This document shows positions 1-6,800 of a DNA stretch of 37,594 bases, piece after piece (the first letter of the stretch is position 1; each line of letters begins with the position of its first letter). This stretch comes from a virus, in the IMG/VR virus record IMGVR_UViG_3300050821_013316, positions 1-37,594 of that record, one strand, 5' to 3'. The notes under the pieces are model-generated. The model was not told where the DNA came from. It saw nothing but the letters and a program-made list of their open reading frames with translations, and ran no database searches. A program made the position numbers and the translations under genes.

Positions 1-111
1 GCCCCAGACCTGGTGGGCGGTGTACTCGCGGCCGGGGCTGCCGCGGAGGAAGGCGAGGACGGCGGCGGCCATGTCGGCGTCGACCTGGGCGCCGGCCAGT
101 TGTGACGTCAC
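1..111 (-). CDS. Putative winged-helix DNA-binding protein, N-terminal fragment
   Basis: Only the first 37 residues are in the window; the gene runs off base 1. The start is the GTG at 111-109, preceded on the minus strand by a clear Shine-Dalgarno AGGAG with a 5-nt gap. The visible part (MAAAVLAFLRGSPGREYTAH after a short acidic lead) has the pattern of a first helix followed by a turn and second helix, as at the start of winged-helix domains (inference). It points away from the rightward cluster that starts near 365, so the two form a divergent pair. A regulator of the intergenic region is possible but unproven, because the recognition helix is not in the window. Confidence 0.6.
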   Translation of the reverse strand, partial: MTSQLAGAQVDADMAAAVLAFLRGSPGREYTAHQVWG

Positions 112-327
112 GTACTCTCCTGCCGATCGTTTTCGGGCATGCCGGACTGCCGGCCGTGGCACGCCTGAGGGCGGGTGGCCGGTGGTGGTGCATGGGGTCC
201 GGGTCCGAGGCCGGTGCGGTCGGCCGGGGTGGCCCGGGGTGTGTGCCTAGTTCGGGAGCCTAACCCGGTCAGGTTCCCCCGTTGGTGGCATTCGGGTTTG
301 TCGGCGGGTCCGGGGTACGGCGTGTTG

Positions 328-357
328 TTGACCTGTGTCCGGTTTTTCGCCTAGGTT
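328..357 (+). promoter_or_regulatory. Sigma-70-type promoter with leaderless start downstream
   Basis: TTGACC (328-333), an 18-bp spacer and TAGGTT (352-357) fit the actinobacterial housekeeping consensus TTGACR-N18-TAGRRT closely. The gap from the -10 box to the GTG at 365 is 7 nt, so transcription would begin on or next to the start codon. The surrounding stretch 112-327 contains no gene I can support; it is the divergent intergenic region between the leftward gene ending at 111 and the rightward cluster. Confidence 0.7.
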
Positions 358-364
358 CCGCTGG

Positions 365-430
365 GTGAGCATCGACGACGGCAGGGCGGGCAATATCGGG
401 TTCGACGGTGCGGAGCGGGCCGGATCGTGA
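365..430 (+). CDS. Leaderless 21-residue leader peptide ORF
   Basis: GTG at 365-367 opens a 21-codon frame that ends in TGA at 428-430, overlapping the GTG of the next gene by the usual 4 bases (GTGA). The peptide is VSIDDGRAGN followed by IGFDGAERAGS; I recognise no family. The strong promoter just upstream places the transcript start at the GTG, so translation would be leaderless. The overlap suggests it feeds ribosomes into the membrane-protein gene at 427. It could simply be a translated 5' leader rather than a functional peptide. Confidence 0.45.
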   Translation: MSIDDGRAGNIGFDGAERAGS

Positions 431-831
431 CGGCGGCCGCCGCCGGGACGGTGTGCCTGGTCGGGGTGGTGCTGCTGGTGTCGGGGCGGCTTTTGGGCGG
501 CCCGGACGGCTGGTGGTGGCGGTCGACGGCATTGGCCACGGGGGCGTGGACGGCGGTCGGGGTGGCGGTGCTGGCGGCCTGTGTGGGCGACGGCGGCTGG
601 TGGGCGTGGGCGGCGACCGGGTTGGTACTGGCCGTCGGGGCGGGCGCGGCGCGGGTGATGGCGTACCACGAGTGGCGGCTCGAGCTCGACGGCGACGACG
701 GTGCGGAGACACAGGTGCATGTGACGGTGTTTTGGGGAGGACCGCAGAGGTGGCTGACAAATCGAGGACCGCACGGTCGACGCCGCGGCCGCGTAAGAGT
801 GCCGAGACCGTTGCGCCGGCCGACCCGGTAG
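427..831 (+). CDS. Small membrane protein, function unknown
   Basis: A 134-residue protein starting at GTG 427. Hydrophobic segments at about residues 2-22, 33-52 and 58-78 predict three membrane helices, followed by a polar C-terminal region beginning near YHEWRLELDGDD and ending in an Arg-rich tail. No family is recognised. The last 82 bases overlap the next gene (start 750) in another frame, so the basic tail is read from shared DNA. That overlap is longer than elsewhere in the cluster, so the C-terminus may have been extended by loss of an earlier stop. Confidence 0.6.
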   Translation: MTAAAAGTVCLVGVVLLVSGRLLGGPDGWWWRSTALATGAWTAVGVAVLAACVGDGGWWAWAATGLVLAVGAGAARVMAYHEWRLELDGDDGAETQVHVTVFWGGPQRWLTNRGPHGRRRGRVRVPRPLRRPTR

Positions 832-1016
832 CGGATCGGGTATGGCGGGCGGCGCCGCCGTTGGGCGGCCCGGCCTGGCCGACGGCAGAGATCGCCGACG
901 AGATCGGCCTGACGGCAGCCGTGGTGCTGCCGATCCTGCATCGGCTCGCCGATCGGGGTCGGGTACAGCGTTTGCACCGTGAGGGCACGGGGACGCTGTG
1001 GTGGCGGCGACAATGA
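750..1016 (+). CDS. Small winged-helix protein
   Basis: GTG at 750 follows GGAGG (736-740) at a 9-nt distance, which fixes the start. The 88-residue product has a basic, Pro-rich N-terminus (residues 1-25) and then a compact winged-helix-like domain: a helix with DPVADRVWRAA, a helix-turn-helix WPTAEIADEIGLTAAVVLPI, then LHRLADRGRVQRL and a short beta wing ending in TLWWRRQ. This matches the general pattern of small MarR/ArsR-like DNA-binding domains (family knowledge). A regulatory role is inferred. The stop overlaps the next start (ATGA at 1013). Confidence 0.7.
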   Translation: MADKSRTARSTPRPRKSAETVAPADPVADRVWRAAPPLGGPAWPTAEIADEIGLTAAVVLPILHRLADRGRVQRLHREGTGTLWWRRQ

Positions 1017-1192
1017 GGGCTGTGTACTACGGCAGCGAGCAGCAGCGGATCGGCGCGACCGTGGTCGAGCAGTTCGTGCTGTTGTCGCGTGCCGCCGCGG
1101 CGGCCGAGGCCGTGCGACGTGGAGGACACGATGACCGACAACCACGACCACGACCACAACGGCGGGCCGGCCGGGGTGCCGGGTGCGGCTGA
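1013..1192 (+). CDS. Hypothetical 59-residue protein
   Basis: ATG at 1013 overlaps the previous stop by 4 bases (ATGA). The first 35 residues (MRAVYYGSEQQRIGATVVEQ, then a helical Ala-rich stretch) look protein-like. The last 20 residues are Arg/Pro-rich and are read from DNA shared with the next gene, which starts at 1131. No family is recognised. The coupled start supports translation, but the C-terminal part is of doubtful importance. Confidence 0.5.
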   Translation: MRAVYYGSEQQRIGATVVEQFVLLSRAAAAAEAVRRGGHDDRQPRPRPQRRAGRGAGCG

Positions 1193-1745
1193 TGCCCGGT
1201 TCGCGGCGCCGGCAGTCGACTTCCCCACCGAACAGCAGGCCCGGAAGATCTTCGAGATCCTCGAGATCCCGATGGAGCCGGTCGACGGGATGGCGGCGGG
1301 TGACATCGACGTTGCCGCGCATCTGGCCGGGGCGTTGCGGGGGATCACGGGCATGTGGGAGGTGTTCGCGACCCAGTCGCCGCACCAGGACGATTTCCGG
1401 GACGGGTTCATGTCGGTGCACGACGGCAACCTGGCCGAGGTCCTGGCCGCGCTGGCGTCGGTCTCGCTGCGGGCCGCGGAGGCTGCGGCCGGCTGCAAGA
1501 CGCTGCACGAGTCGATGCTGACCCCGATGACCCTGGCCGCGGCGACCAGCGAGGTCGCCTGCTGGGCGTTCGCGTACGGGGCGGAGATCGCCAAGGGCTC
1601 CGACGAGCGCGACGAACAAGCGATGTCGGCGGTGGCGCAGATGATGAACCTGCGGCTGCGGGTCCTGTTCGATCAGGCCGCCATGCTGCGGCAGATGATG
1701 TTCCTGCACGCGGAGGTGCACCACGAGAGCGGCGATTGCGGCTGA
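1131..1745 (+). CDS. Hypothetical phage protein with His-rich N-terminus
   Basis: ATG at 1131 has GGAGG 5 nt upstream. The 204-residue product begins MTDNHDHDHNGG, a His/Asp run that could bind metal, followed by a long, mostly helical body (residues 35-195) with several Met-rich helices near the end (MMNLRLRVLFDQAAMLRQMM). I recognise no family. It sits in a coupled run of early small genes; its stop and the next ATG overlap as TGATG at 1743-1747. Confidence 0.75.
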   Translation: MTDNHDHDHNGGPAGVPGAADARFAAPAVDFPTEQQARKIFEILEIPMEPVDGMAAGDIDVAAHLAGALRGITGMWEVFATQSPHQDDFRDGFMSVHDGNLAEVLAALASVSLRAAEAAAGCKTLHESMLTPMTLAAATSEVACWAFAYGAEIAKGSDERDEQAMSAVAQMMNLRLRVLFDQAAMLRQMMFLHAEVHHESGDCG

Positions 1746-1936
1746 TGGACGACTGGCTGGTCGCTGCGGCGGTGGTGTCCTGCGCGGCGCAGGGGGCCGG
1801 GTTCGCGCACGCGATGAACCACGAGCAGCACGGCTGGGCGGTCGTGTTCCTTGTCCTGTGCGCGGTGACCGGGGCCGCGTTGACGCTGCTCAACCCGGCC
1901 GTGGTCGAGGGGGCCGGTTGTGACGGACATTGGTGA
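1745..1936 (+). CDS. Two-helix small membrane protein
   Basis: A 63-residue protein starting at ATG 1745 within a TGATG overlap. Two hydrophobic stretches, about residues 4-24 and 31-52, are joined by a short polar loop (HAMNHEQHG), predicting a hairpin membrane protein. Its last bases overlap the next gene, which starts at 1920. No family is recognised; small hairpin membrane proteins in phages may act in exclusion or envelope stress, but nothing here shows which. Confidence 0.7.
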   Translation: MDDWLVAAAVVSCAAQGAGFAHAMNHEQHGWAVVFLVLCAVTGAALTLLNPAVVEGAGCDGHW

Positions 1937-2591
1937 CCACCGGCCGGTGGCGGTGCCGGTGCCGGTGCCGGCCCGGATGCGCCGGTTGCCGACCGATGTC
2001 GCCGGCCGGCCGATCCCGTGGTTCGTCGCCACGATCACCGGTGTCCCGGACCCGCGGGTCGGCGACGGCGACAAGTGGGTCCATGCCGTCAGGTTCCGCT
2101 GCTGCTGGGTGTGCGGGCAGACCCTGGGCCGGTATGCGGCGTTCGTGCTCGGGCCGATGTGCGCGGTCAACAAGGTGACCTCCGAACCCGGCTGCCACCT
2201 GGAATGCGCGATCTACAGCGTGCGGGTGTGCCCGTTTTTGTCGCGGCCGGACATGCGCCGCCGCCAGCGGGGCATCACCCCCGGGGAGAACGGCTTCCAA
2301 ATGCCGGCCGGGCACATGCTGACCCGCAACCCCGGCGTGGCGGTGGTGTGGGTGACGACCCGCTGGGAGCCCACGAAAACCCCGACCGGGCCGCTGATCT
2401 GTTTGGGCGAGCCGACCCGGGTGTTGTGGTTCTGCCGCGGTGTCGAGGCCACGCCGCAGCAGGCCCGCGCCGGCCTGGAGTCCGGGATCCCGCTGCTGGA
2501 ACAGGCGTGCGAGCACGACGAGGATCCGGCCGGCTCGAGGGCCGACCTGGCCCGGGAGATCGCCGCGGCCAGGAAACTGCTGCCCGCCTGA
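1920..2591 (+). CDS. Cys-rich conserved actinophage protein, putative zinc binding
   Basis: GTG at 1920 follows a GAGGGGG Shine-Dalgarno at 6 nt. The 223-residue product has a Pro/Val-rich start, then a cysteine cluster: CCWVCGQ near residue 60, CAV near 80, CHLEC near 93 and C near 104, and a C-terminal helical region. From memory, proteins of this layout, with a core of type CWVCG...GPMCAVN...SEPGCH...CPFLSRP, are widespread hypothetical proteins in actinobacteria and their phages. The cysteines suggest a structural zinc site (inference). No enzymatic function is claimed. It is the last gene before a terminator region. Confidence 0.85.
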   Translation: MTDIGDHRPVAVPVPVPARMRRLPTDVAGRPIPWFVATITGVPDPRVGDGDKWVHAVRFRCCWVCGQTLGRYAAFVLGPMCAVNKVTSEPGCHLECAIYSVRVCPFLSRPDMRRRQRGITPGENGFQMPAGHMLTRNPGVAVVWVTTRWEPTKTPTGPLICLGEPTRVLWFCRGVEATPQQARAGLESGIPLLEQACEHDEDPAGSRADLAREIAAARKLLPA

Positions 2592-2901
2592 GTACGGGGC
2601 GGCTACGATCAGCCTGCACATTTGCCCCGCAGGAGGGGGCCGACCGGCCCGTCCGCGCCCGCCCGCCGGGTTTCCGCGAAACGTCCCCCGACGCAATACT
2701 CGGAAATCCTCGGATCCTCGGGAAGGGACCGGGCCTCATCGGCTGCTCGGGGTTCTTGTGCCGATCAGGGAGGGACAGCACCCCGGGAACGGGGCTGTTC
2801 CTCCCTTTCGTGTATGCACCGCCGCCAATACCGGCCCGCGCACGGTGATCGACTGCCTACAGTCGGCACCAACAGGGCAGGTCGTGCGGGGGTGATGCGA
2901 T
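2592..2901. other. Non-coding gap with structured DNA and an imperfect palindrome
   Basis: About 310 bases without a convincing gene. It holds an intrinsic terminator (2767-2806) and a 6-bp stem ATCGGC/GCCGAT with a 16-nt loop just before it. At 2844-2870 there is a palindrome whose inner arms CGACTG-CCTA-CAGTCG are perfect and whose outer GGTG/CACC also pair. TACAGT (2858-2863) inside the palindrome resembles a -10 box about 7 nt before base 2871, but no -35 box is seen. The palindrome could be an operator for the gene starting at 2902 or a hairpin in its leader. Confidence 0.6.
2767..2806 (+). terminator. Intrinsic terminator
   Basis: A long hairpin: a 12-bp stem AGGGAGGGACAG paired with CTGTTCCTCCCT (one G-U), a 2-nt bulge, a 5-bp stem CCCCG/CGGGG and a GGAA loop of the GNRA type. 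It is followed by TTTCGTG. It lies 175 bases after the stop at 2591 and would end the first transcript of the left cluster. Confidence 0.8.
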
Positions 2902-3300
2902 GTGATGCCGGAGGCGATGCCCGGCGACGACATCCCGTACGGCGTCCGTGTCCGCGTCACCCAGATCGCCCGGGACTTCCCCGCCGTGCAGTACGACGCC
3001 GCCGACCCCAACGCGGCCGCCATCGAGGCCTACTGCCACATCCTGGGCCTGGAACCGCAACCGTCGGACGCGGTGGCGCCGCGCACTATCCGCGGCGCCC
3101 AGTCCGCCGGCGCCGCCCCCCGCGACGTCACCGCGGTCGCCGCGACCCTGCACGCCCTGGTCTGCCGGGTCCTGCCCGGCCAGCCCCTGCACGCCTGCGA
3201 ACAGGACCTGACCCTCGCCGCCGAGCTGCTCGCCGCGTTGAACGCCCGCGGCTGGCGCCTCGCGTCGGATCCGCGGATCGCGTGGCGGGCCGGCACATGA
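2902..3300 (+). CDS. Hypothetical protein
   Basis: A 132-residue protein. GTG at 2902 is taken as start because GGGGG lies about 10 nt upstream; ATG 2905 (next codon) and ATG 2917 are alternatives. The product is mostly helical, with DIPYGVRVRVTQIARDFP at the start, where VTQIARDFPAV may be a helix-turn-helix-like segment (weak), and two Cys residues far apart. No family is recognised. The stop overlaps the next start as ATGA at 3297. Confidence 0.7.
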   Translation: MMPEAMPGDDIPYGVRVRVTQIARDFPAVQYDAADPNAAAIEAYCHILGLEPQPSDAVAPRTIRGAQSAGAAPRDVTAVAATLHALVCRVLPGQPLHACEQDLTLAAELLAALNARGWRLASDPRIAWRAGT

Positions 3301-4181
3301 GTCTGGCCGTGGCGCAGGCCTGCGCGCACACGGTCGCGGAGGTCCGCGCCGCCTGGGACTGGCTGTCCGAGCAGGTCCTGCCCGGCCCGACCGACCCGCC
3401 GACCGAACGGCACCTGTCCCCGGCGCAGGAGGCCATCGAGGCCCGCGAGGCCCGCCGCGACCGGGCCGCCCGCTACCTGCCGCCCGCCGAACCGATCGAC
3501 GGGATCCCGTCCGGGGCCGCCAACTACCTGGCCGTGCCGCCGCCCTCGACCGTCGGCCCGCACCCGGACGCGGCCCGGGTCTCGCCGATCCACGGCCGGG
3601 TCGTGGTCGCCGAACAGTTGTGGCGGGCCGCGGCCGCCCTGCACGAGGCGGTGCACGGCACCGCGATCGAACGGCTCGTGCACGACCCCCGCGCCCGCCG
3701 GCCGGGCACGGCCTGCCCGGTCTGCGCCCTGGTGTGCTGCTGGTGCGACAGCGACGACATGCAGGTCGCCGCGGCCCTGCACGTGATCACCACCCACCTG
3801 CACAACGGCACCCCGTTCGACGTCCTGCAGGACCTGCTGGATGCGCTCGAGCGGGCCAACCGCAACGCCCGCCGCGCCGCCGGCGCCGACCAGACGCTGC
3901 TGGTGCTCAAAGCGCCGTGCCCGGCGTGCGACAGCCGGGACCTGGTCGCCGACTGCACCAGCCCGGACTCCAACGAGTGGTCGATCCGCTGCCGCAACCG
4001 GCTCTGCGAATGCAAAGGCACCGGCTGCCCGTGCGGCTGCGCCGTGCGCTACCCGGGCAAGCAGCACCGGTGGGCCGCCGGCCTGGGCCAGTGGCACGAC
4101 CTGGCCGCCAAGCTCGGGGTCACCTACCCGCGGCTGGTCGCCGCCGCCACCGGCCGGCCCGGGGGCCCGGGTGGGGCGTGA
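3297..4181 (+). CDS. Zinc-ribbon-containing hypothetical protein
   Basis: ATG at 3297 overlaps the previous stop by 4 bases. The 294-residue protein has a helical N-terminal half (residues 1-135) and two cysteine regions: CPVCALVCCWC near residues 140-150, and in the C-terminal third CPACDSRDL, then CRNRLCECKGTGCPCGC. These CxxC pairs fit zinc ribbons. The C-terminus includes a possible small helical domain (WHDLAAKLGVTYPRLVAAA). Similar zinc-ribbon proteins are common, uncharacterised members of actinophage early regions. A nucleic-acid or protein-binding role is inferred only from the zinc ribbons. Confidence 0.8.
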   Translation: MSLAVAQACAHTVAEVRAAWDWLSEQVLPGPTDPPTERHLSPAQEAIEAREARRDRAARYLPPAEPIDGIPSGAANYLAVPPPSTVGPHPDAARVSPIHGRVVVAEQLWRAAAALHEAVHGTAIERLVHDPRARRPGTACPVCALVCCWCDSDDMQVAAALHVITTHLHNGTPFDVLQDLLDALERANRNARRAAGADQTLLVLKAPCPACDSRDLVADCTSPDSNEWSIRCRNRLCECKGTGCPCGCAVRYPGKQHRWAAGLGQWHDLAAKLGVTYPRLVAAATGRPGGPGGA

Positions 4182-4227
4182 CGACGGCCGGCTGGTCACG
4201 CTGGGGTCCGGCTGCGGACGCCGGCGG

Positions 4228-4530
4228 GTGAAGGCGATGCCGTACACGTTCCGGGTCTGCTACGACTGGCTGTACCTCAACGGCATCGACGAGTGCATCC
4301 CGGACCGGCCCGCGATCGTCGTCGACGAGCGGCGCGAGCAGTTGTCGGTCACCTGCTGGGTATGGGACACCGACGCCCCGGACCGGTGGAACATGTCCAG
4401 GGCGCGGGTCACCCGCATCGGTGACGACCTGGACCAGGAGATCCGGACCGTACCCCTGCGGGTGCCGTTGACGGACCTGGTCCGCCGAAGCCTCGCCGAG
4501 TGCGGGGCGACCCTGACCGAAACGATGTAG
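4228..4530 (+). CDS. Hypothetical 100-residue protein
   Basis: The core reads MPYTFRVCYDWLYLNGIDEC and continues in a beta-rich pattern with strands such as QLSVTCWVWD and RARVTRIGDD. The start is uncertain: GTG 4228 overlaps the TGA of a 17-codon frame (4178-4231) that itself begins at the stop of the previous gene, giving a GTGA chain; ATG 4237 is the next choice and GTG 4171 the longest. No family is recognised. The end (RVPLTDLVRRSL) resembles the beginning of the next gene at both DNA and protein level. Confidence 0.65.
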   Translation: MKAMPYTFRVCYDWLYLNGIDECIPDRPAIVVDERREQLSVTCWVWDTDAPDRWNMSRARVTRIGDDLDQEIRTVPLRVPLTDLVRRSLAECGATLTETM

Positions 4531-4551
4531 ACGCAGGCAGGAGGCATCGAT

Positions 4552-4986
4552 GTGCCGTTGACCGACAGGTACCGGCGAGCGCTGCCCTGGGCGGCATACG
4601 TGCCGCCGGACCCGGCCCGCCGGCCGCACCTGGCCGCCCGGCCGGCCGCGCCGCGTAGGGTGCGAACCATGGCAGACCCTTCCCCACGCCCGTCCCGGCC
4701 CGGCCGGCATCCGCTGTCGGCGGTGCTGATCGGCGCCGGTCTCGGGGTGGCCCTGTGGCTGCTGGGGATCGTGGCGCGAAACTTCGGCGCGGTCTGGCCG
4801 GTGATCGTGCTCTACGTGGTCATCGTCGCCCTCTGCATCTGGCTGATCTGGCGCGACCGCCGGTTTGCCCGTGCCCTGCGCGCCCTGGATGCCCGCCGGC
4901 GGGAGCTGGGCGGCTGGGAGAACATGACCGACGCCCAGAAGGTGCAGTGGCTCGCCGACGTGCAACGCGTCCTGGACCGGCTGTGA
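4552..4986 (+). CDS. Two-helix membrane protein, tandem paralogue 1
   Basis: From GTG 4552 (AGGAGG at 4539-4544, 7-nt gap) the product is 144 residues. An inner ATG at 4669 would give 105 residues, close to the 112 of its two paralogues, and has a TAGGGT box 7 nt before it. Two hydrophobic helices (SAVLIGAGLGVALWLLGIVA and VWPVIVLYVVIVALCIWLIW) are followed by a conserved soluble tail: RRFARALRALDARRRELGGW, then ENMTDAQKVQWLADVQRVL. The same tail occurs in the next two genes, so all three descend from one ancestor. The family is not one I can name; the layout suggests a membrane-anchored complex on the cytoplasmic face. Confidence 0.8.
   Translation: MPLTDRYRRALPWAAYVPPDPARRPHLAARPAAPRRVRTMADPSPRPSRPGRHPLSAVLIGAGLGVALWLLGIVARNFGAVWPVIVLYVVIVALCIWLIWRDRRFARALRALDARRRELGGWENMTDAQKVQWLADVQRVLDRL
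4656..4668 (+). promoter_or_regulatory. Possible -10 box for a leaderless internal start
   Basis: TAGGGT (4656-4661) lies 7 nt before ATG 4669, the same spacing as at three other likely leaderless starts in this window. No -35 box is recognisable at 17-18 bp upstream, so this may be chance. If real it would give the shorter form of the first tandem membrane paralogue. Confidence 0.3.
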
Positions 4987-5321
4987 CCGGCCTGCGGCGG
5001 CTGGGGCCGGGTCTGCGGCGGCGGCTGGGGTGGGTGCAGGGCATGCTGGTGACCGTCGGGGTTGTCGCGTCCCTGTGGCTGATCACCGTCACCGTGACCG
5101 CGACCCCGATCGCGGTCGTGCTGTGGACGTTCGTGATCGCCGTCTATGCCTGGCTGATCCACGAGTACTACCGCGACCGGCGCTTCGCGCGGGCCCTGGC
5201 GGCGCTGGCGCGTCGCAGCGACCTGCTCGGCGGTTGGGAACGTATGAACGATGCCCAGCGCGACGAATGGTTCTTCGACCTGTGCAGCGCCCTGCACGAC
5301 GAACAGGACGGCCGGTGCTGA
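4983..5321 (+). CDS. Two-helix membrane protein, tandem paralogue 2
   Basis: GTG at 4983 overlaps the previous stop (GTGA). The 112-residue product has a basic N-terminus, two hydrophobic helices (about residues 20-38 and 44-60) and the family tail with DRRFARALAALARRSDLLGGW, then ERMNDAQRDEWFFDL. Length matches paralogue 3 exactly (112 residues each). The positive N-terminus and basic segment after helix 2 predict both ends in the cytoplasm. Function unknown. Confidence 0.8.
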   Translation: MTGLRRLGPGLRRRLGWVQGMLVTVGVVASLWLITVTVTATPIAVVLWTFVIAVYAWLIHEYYRDRRFARALAALARRSDLLGGWERMNDAQRDEWFFDLCSALHDEQDGRC

Positions 5322-5653
5322 CGGCCGTGGCCCCGGACGACGAACCCGAGGCCGTCGGCCGGCGGGTGTGGCGGTCGCTGCCGATCTTGCTCGCCCTCGG
5401 CATGATCGTCTCCGCGGCCCTGGTCGCGCTCACCCCGACCGGCGGGCCGCCCGCGTTCGCCTGGGGCATCCTGGCCTTGATCTACGGGTGGCTGCTGTGG
5501 CGGCAGTACCAGCAGCTCCGGTTCGTGCGCGCCCTGGCCGTGCTCAAGGCCTACCGGCGCGACTGCGGCGGCTGGAACAACATGAGCGCCCAGCAGCGCG
5601 CCGACTGGCTCGCCGCCCTACGCGCTGCCCTCGAGCGGTCCGGGGTCGGCTGA
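5315..5653 (+). CDS. Two-helix membrane protein, tandem paralogue 3
   Basis: GTG at 5315 lies 7 bases before the end of the previous gene. The 112-residue product has a short acidic then basic N-terminus, two hydrophobic helices (LPILLALGMIVSAALVAL and FAWGILALIYGWLLW) and the family tail with LRFVRALAVLKAYRRDCGGW, then NNMSAQQRADWLAAL. Identity with the other two copies is concentrated in the tail, where RF-RAL, GGW, M and the AQ..--W motif are shared; the helices have drifted. Function unknown. Confidence 0.8.
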   Translation: MLTAVAPDDEPEAVGRRVWRSLPILLALGMIVSAALVALTPTGGPPAFAWGILALIYGWLLWRQYQQLRFVRALAVLKAYRRDCGGWNNMSAQQRADWLAALRAALERSGVG

Positions 5654-5976
5654 TGCTCGTCGTGGCGGGGGTGGAGCTGGTCACCGCGGCGGACGTCCGG
5701 GACCGGTGGGGCGACGTCCGCGCGGCCCGGCTGCGCGCCTGGGCCCGGCCCACCCTGTGGCGGCCGGCGCTGCTGGCCCCGGTCACCGTCGCCGGGCTGG
5801 CCGCCCTCTACGGCCGCCCGGTTCCCGCCGGCCTCGACCCGTCGTCGGCGGCCCGGATACCGGGCCCGTCGGGGCCGGCGAACCTGTACGAGTGGGATGC
5901 CTGCTGCCGCGCCGACCGGCTGGCCCGGCAGGCGACCAGCGGGCCGTCGCGCCGCAAGATTTGCCCGGCCGCCTGA
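5653..5976 (+). CDS. Helix-turn-helix-like hypothetical protein
   Basis: ATG at 5653 is joined to the previous stop as TGATG. The 107-residue product begins MLVVAGVELVTAADVRDRWG, an arrangement seen in small phage DNA-binding proteins in which a TAADV-type helix-turn-helix is followed by a segment naming a binding-surface helix (family resemblance, inference). The C-terminal half, with RIPGPSGPANLYEWDACCRA, matches the tail of such proteins in actinophages. It ends the left cluster and precedes a GC hairpin. Confidence 0.6.
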   Translation: MLVVAGVELVTAADVRDRWGDVRAARLRAWARPTLWRPALLAPVTVAGLAALYGRPVPAGLDPSSAARIPGPSGPANLYEWDACCRADRLARQATSGPSRRKICPAA

Positions 5977-5978
5977 AA

Positions 5979-5994
5979 CCCGGCCCCGGCCGGG
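5979..5994 (+). terminator. GC-rich hairpin after the left cluster
   Basis: CCCGGC and GCCGGG pair with a 4-nt loop, starting 3 bases after the stop codon at 5976. There is no U-tract, so termination would be of the U-less actinobacterial kind or the hairpin may only stabilise the mRNA end. The rest of 5995-6094 is non-coding; it holds a small hairpin CAAGA/TCTTG and a CTGCC/GGCAG hairpin and no clear promoter. Confidence 0.45.
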
Positions 5995-6094
5995 CCTAGC
6001 ATCGGGGTCAAGAACGCCTCTTGCCACTGGTCGACGCTGCCCGCAATACGGCAGGTGTTGACCTGACCGGGCCACAGAGCGTGCAGGGGGGCCG

Positions 6095-6508
6095 ATGGGT
6101 ACCGTGCACCGCATCCACCCCGACACCGGCCGGCCCGGCGCACCGGCCTGCCCGCCGGAGGCGGCCGACGACGTCCGCGCCATCTGGGACCACACGATCG
6201 CCCAACTGCCCGACGCGACCGGCGCCGACCGCGATGCGCTGCTGGCCTACTGCGAGGCCGTCGCCACCCACCGCAAGGCCTCCGCGATCCTGGCCCGATC
6301 CCCGGTCCTGGTCCCCGGCGCGCTCAAGGGCATCGTCGTACAGAACCCCGCCGTCCGCGTCCAACGCGACGCCGCGAACGTCATGCACCGGTACGCGACC
6401 GAGTTCGGGCTGACCCCCCTGGCCCGCACCACCCTGGCCGCCGCCGGCCTGCCCGCCGAACTGCCCCACCTGCGGCAGGCTAACCTGCCCGGTTCCGCAG
6501 GTCGGTGA
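6095..6508 (+). CDS. P27-family phage terminase small subunit
   Basis: The 137-residue product matches the P27 small-terminase pattern: an N-terminal helical region with DDVRAIWDHTIAQLP, a helix around ADRDALLAYCEAVATHRKA, the hallmark NPAVRVQRDAANVMHRYATE and a C-terminal GLTPLARTTLAAA. This family forms the oligomer that recognises the packaging site and hands DNA to the large subunit (family knowledge). ATG 6095 follows a G-run (GGGGGG). It stands alone, 6 kb before the large subunit, and overlaps the convergent gene on the minus strand by 29 bases. A second candidate small subunit sits at 12093. Confidence 0.85.
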   Translation: MGTVHRIHPDTGRPGAPACPPEAADDVRAIWDHTIAQLPDATGADRDALLAYCEAVATHRKASAILARSPVLVPGALKGIVVQNPAVRVQRDAANVMHRYATEFGLTPLARTTLAAAGLPAELPHLRQANLPGSAGR

Positions 6509-6800
6509 AGGTACCCCCGTCCCCCGCCTCCAGGCCCGGGCCGTACAGCGTCAGCCAGGCATCGGTCGTCTGCGCCTGCAAGGCATCCAGCCACTCGCCG
6601 ACCGCCGTGTCGTCGGCATCGGCGGGCAGCGGGAACTCGTCTACCCAGTCCGGGCCCACATAGTTGATCTCGTCGTCGGCGGCCTTCGACACGAGGAACC
6701 GGGCGACGCCCCGCTGCACATCGGCGGCGGTGTCGCCGACGAACAGGCTCGGCGATCGCGGTACGTCCGACGACCACTCGACCACCCCGATGACGATCAT
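6480..6800 (-). CDS. Hypothetical protein, last gene of the leftward operon
   Basis: ATG at 6800 overlaps the previous stop (ATGA). The 106-residue acidic product starts MIVIGVVEWSSDVPRSPSLF and contains VGDTAADVQRGVARFLV. No family is recognised. It converges on the P27 small-terminase gene and overlaps its 3' end by 29 bases, so the two transcripts are antisense there. Confidence 0.75.
   Translation of the reverse strand: MIVIGVVEWSSDVPRSPSLFVGDTAADVQRGVARFLVSKAADDEINYVGPDWVDEFPLPADADDTAVGEWLDALQAQTTDAWLTLYGPGLEAGDGGTFTDLRNRAG

Noticed and set aside
351-1724. Long leftward frames opposite the left cluster
   Set aside because: They are Arg/Pro/His-rich shadows of the rightward genes, with no ribosome sites, as expected in 70 % GC DNA.
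4178-4231. 17-codon frame between two early genes
   Set aside because: It has perfect GTGA joins but an unremarkable sequence and lies inside one of the possible starts of the next gene; kept only as a comment there.
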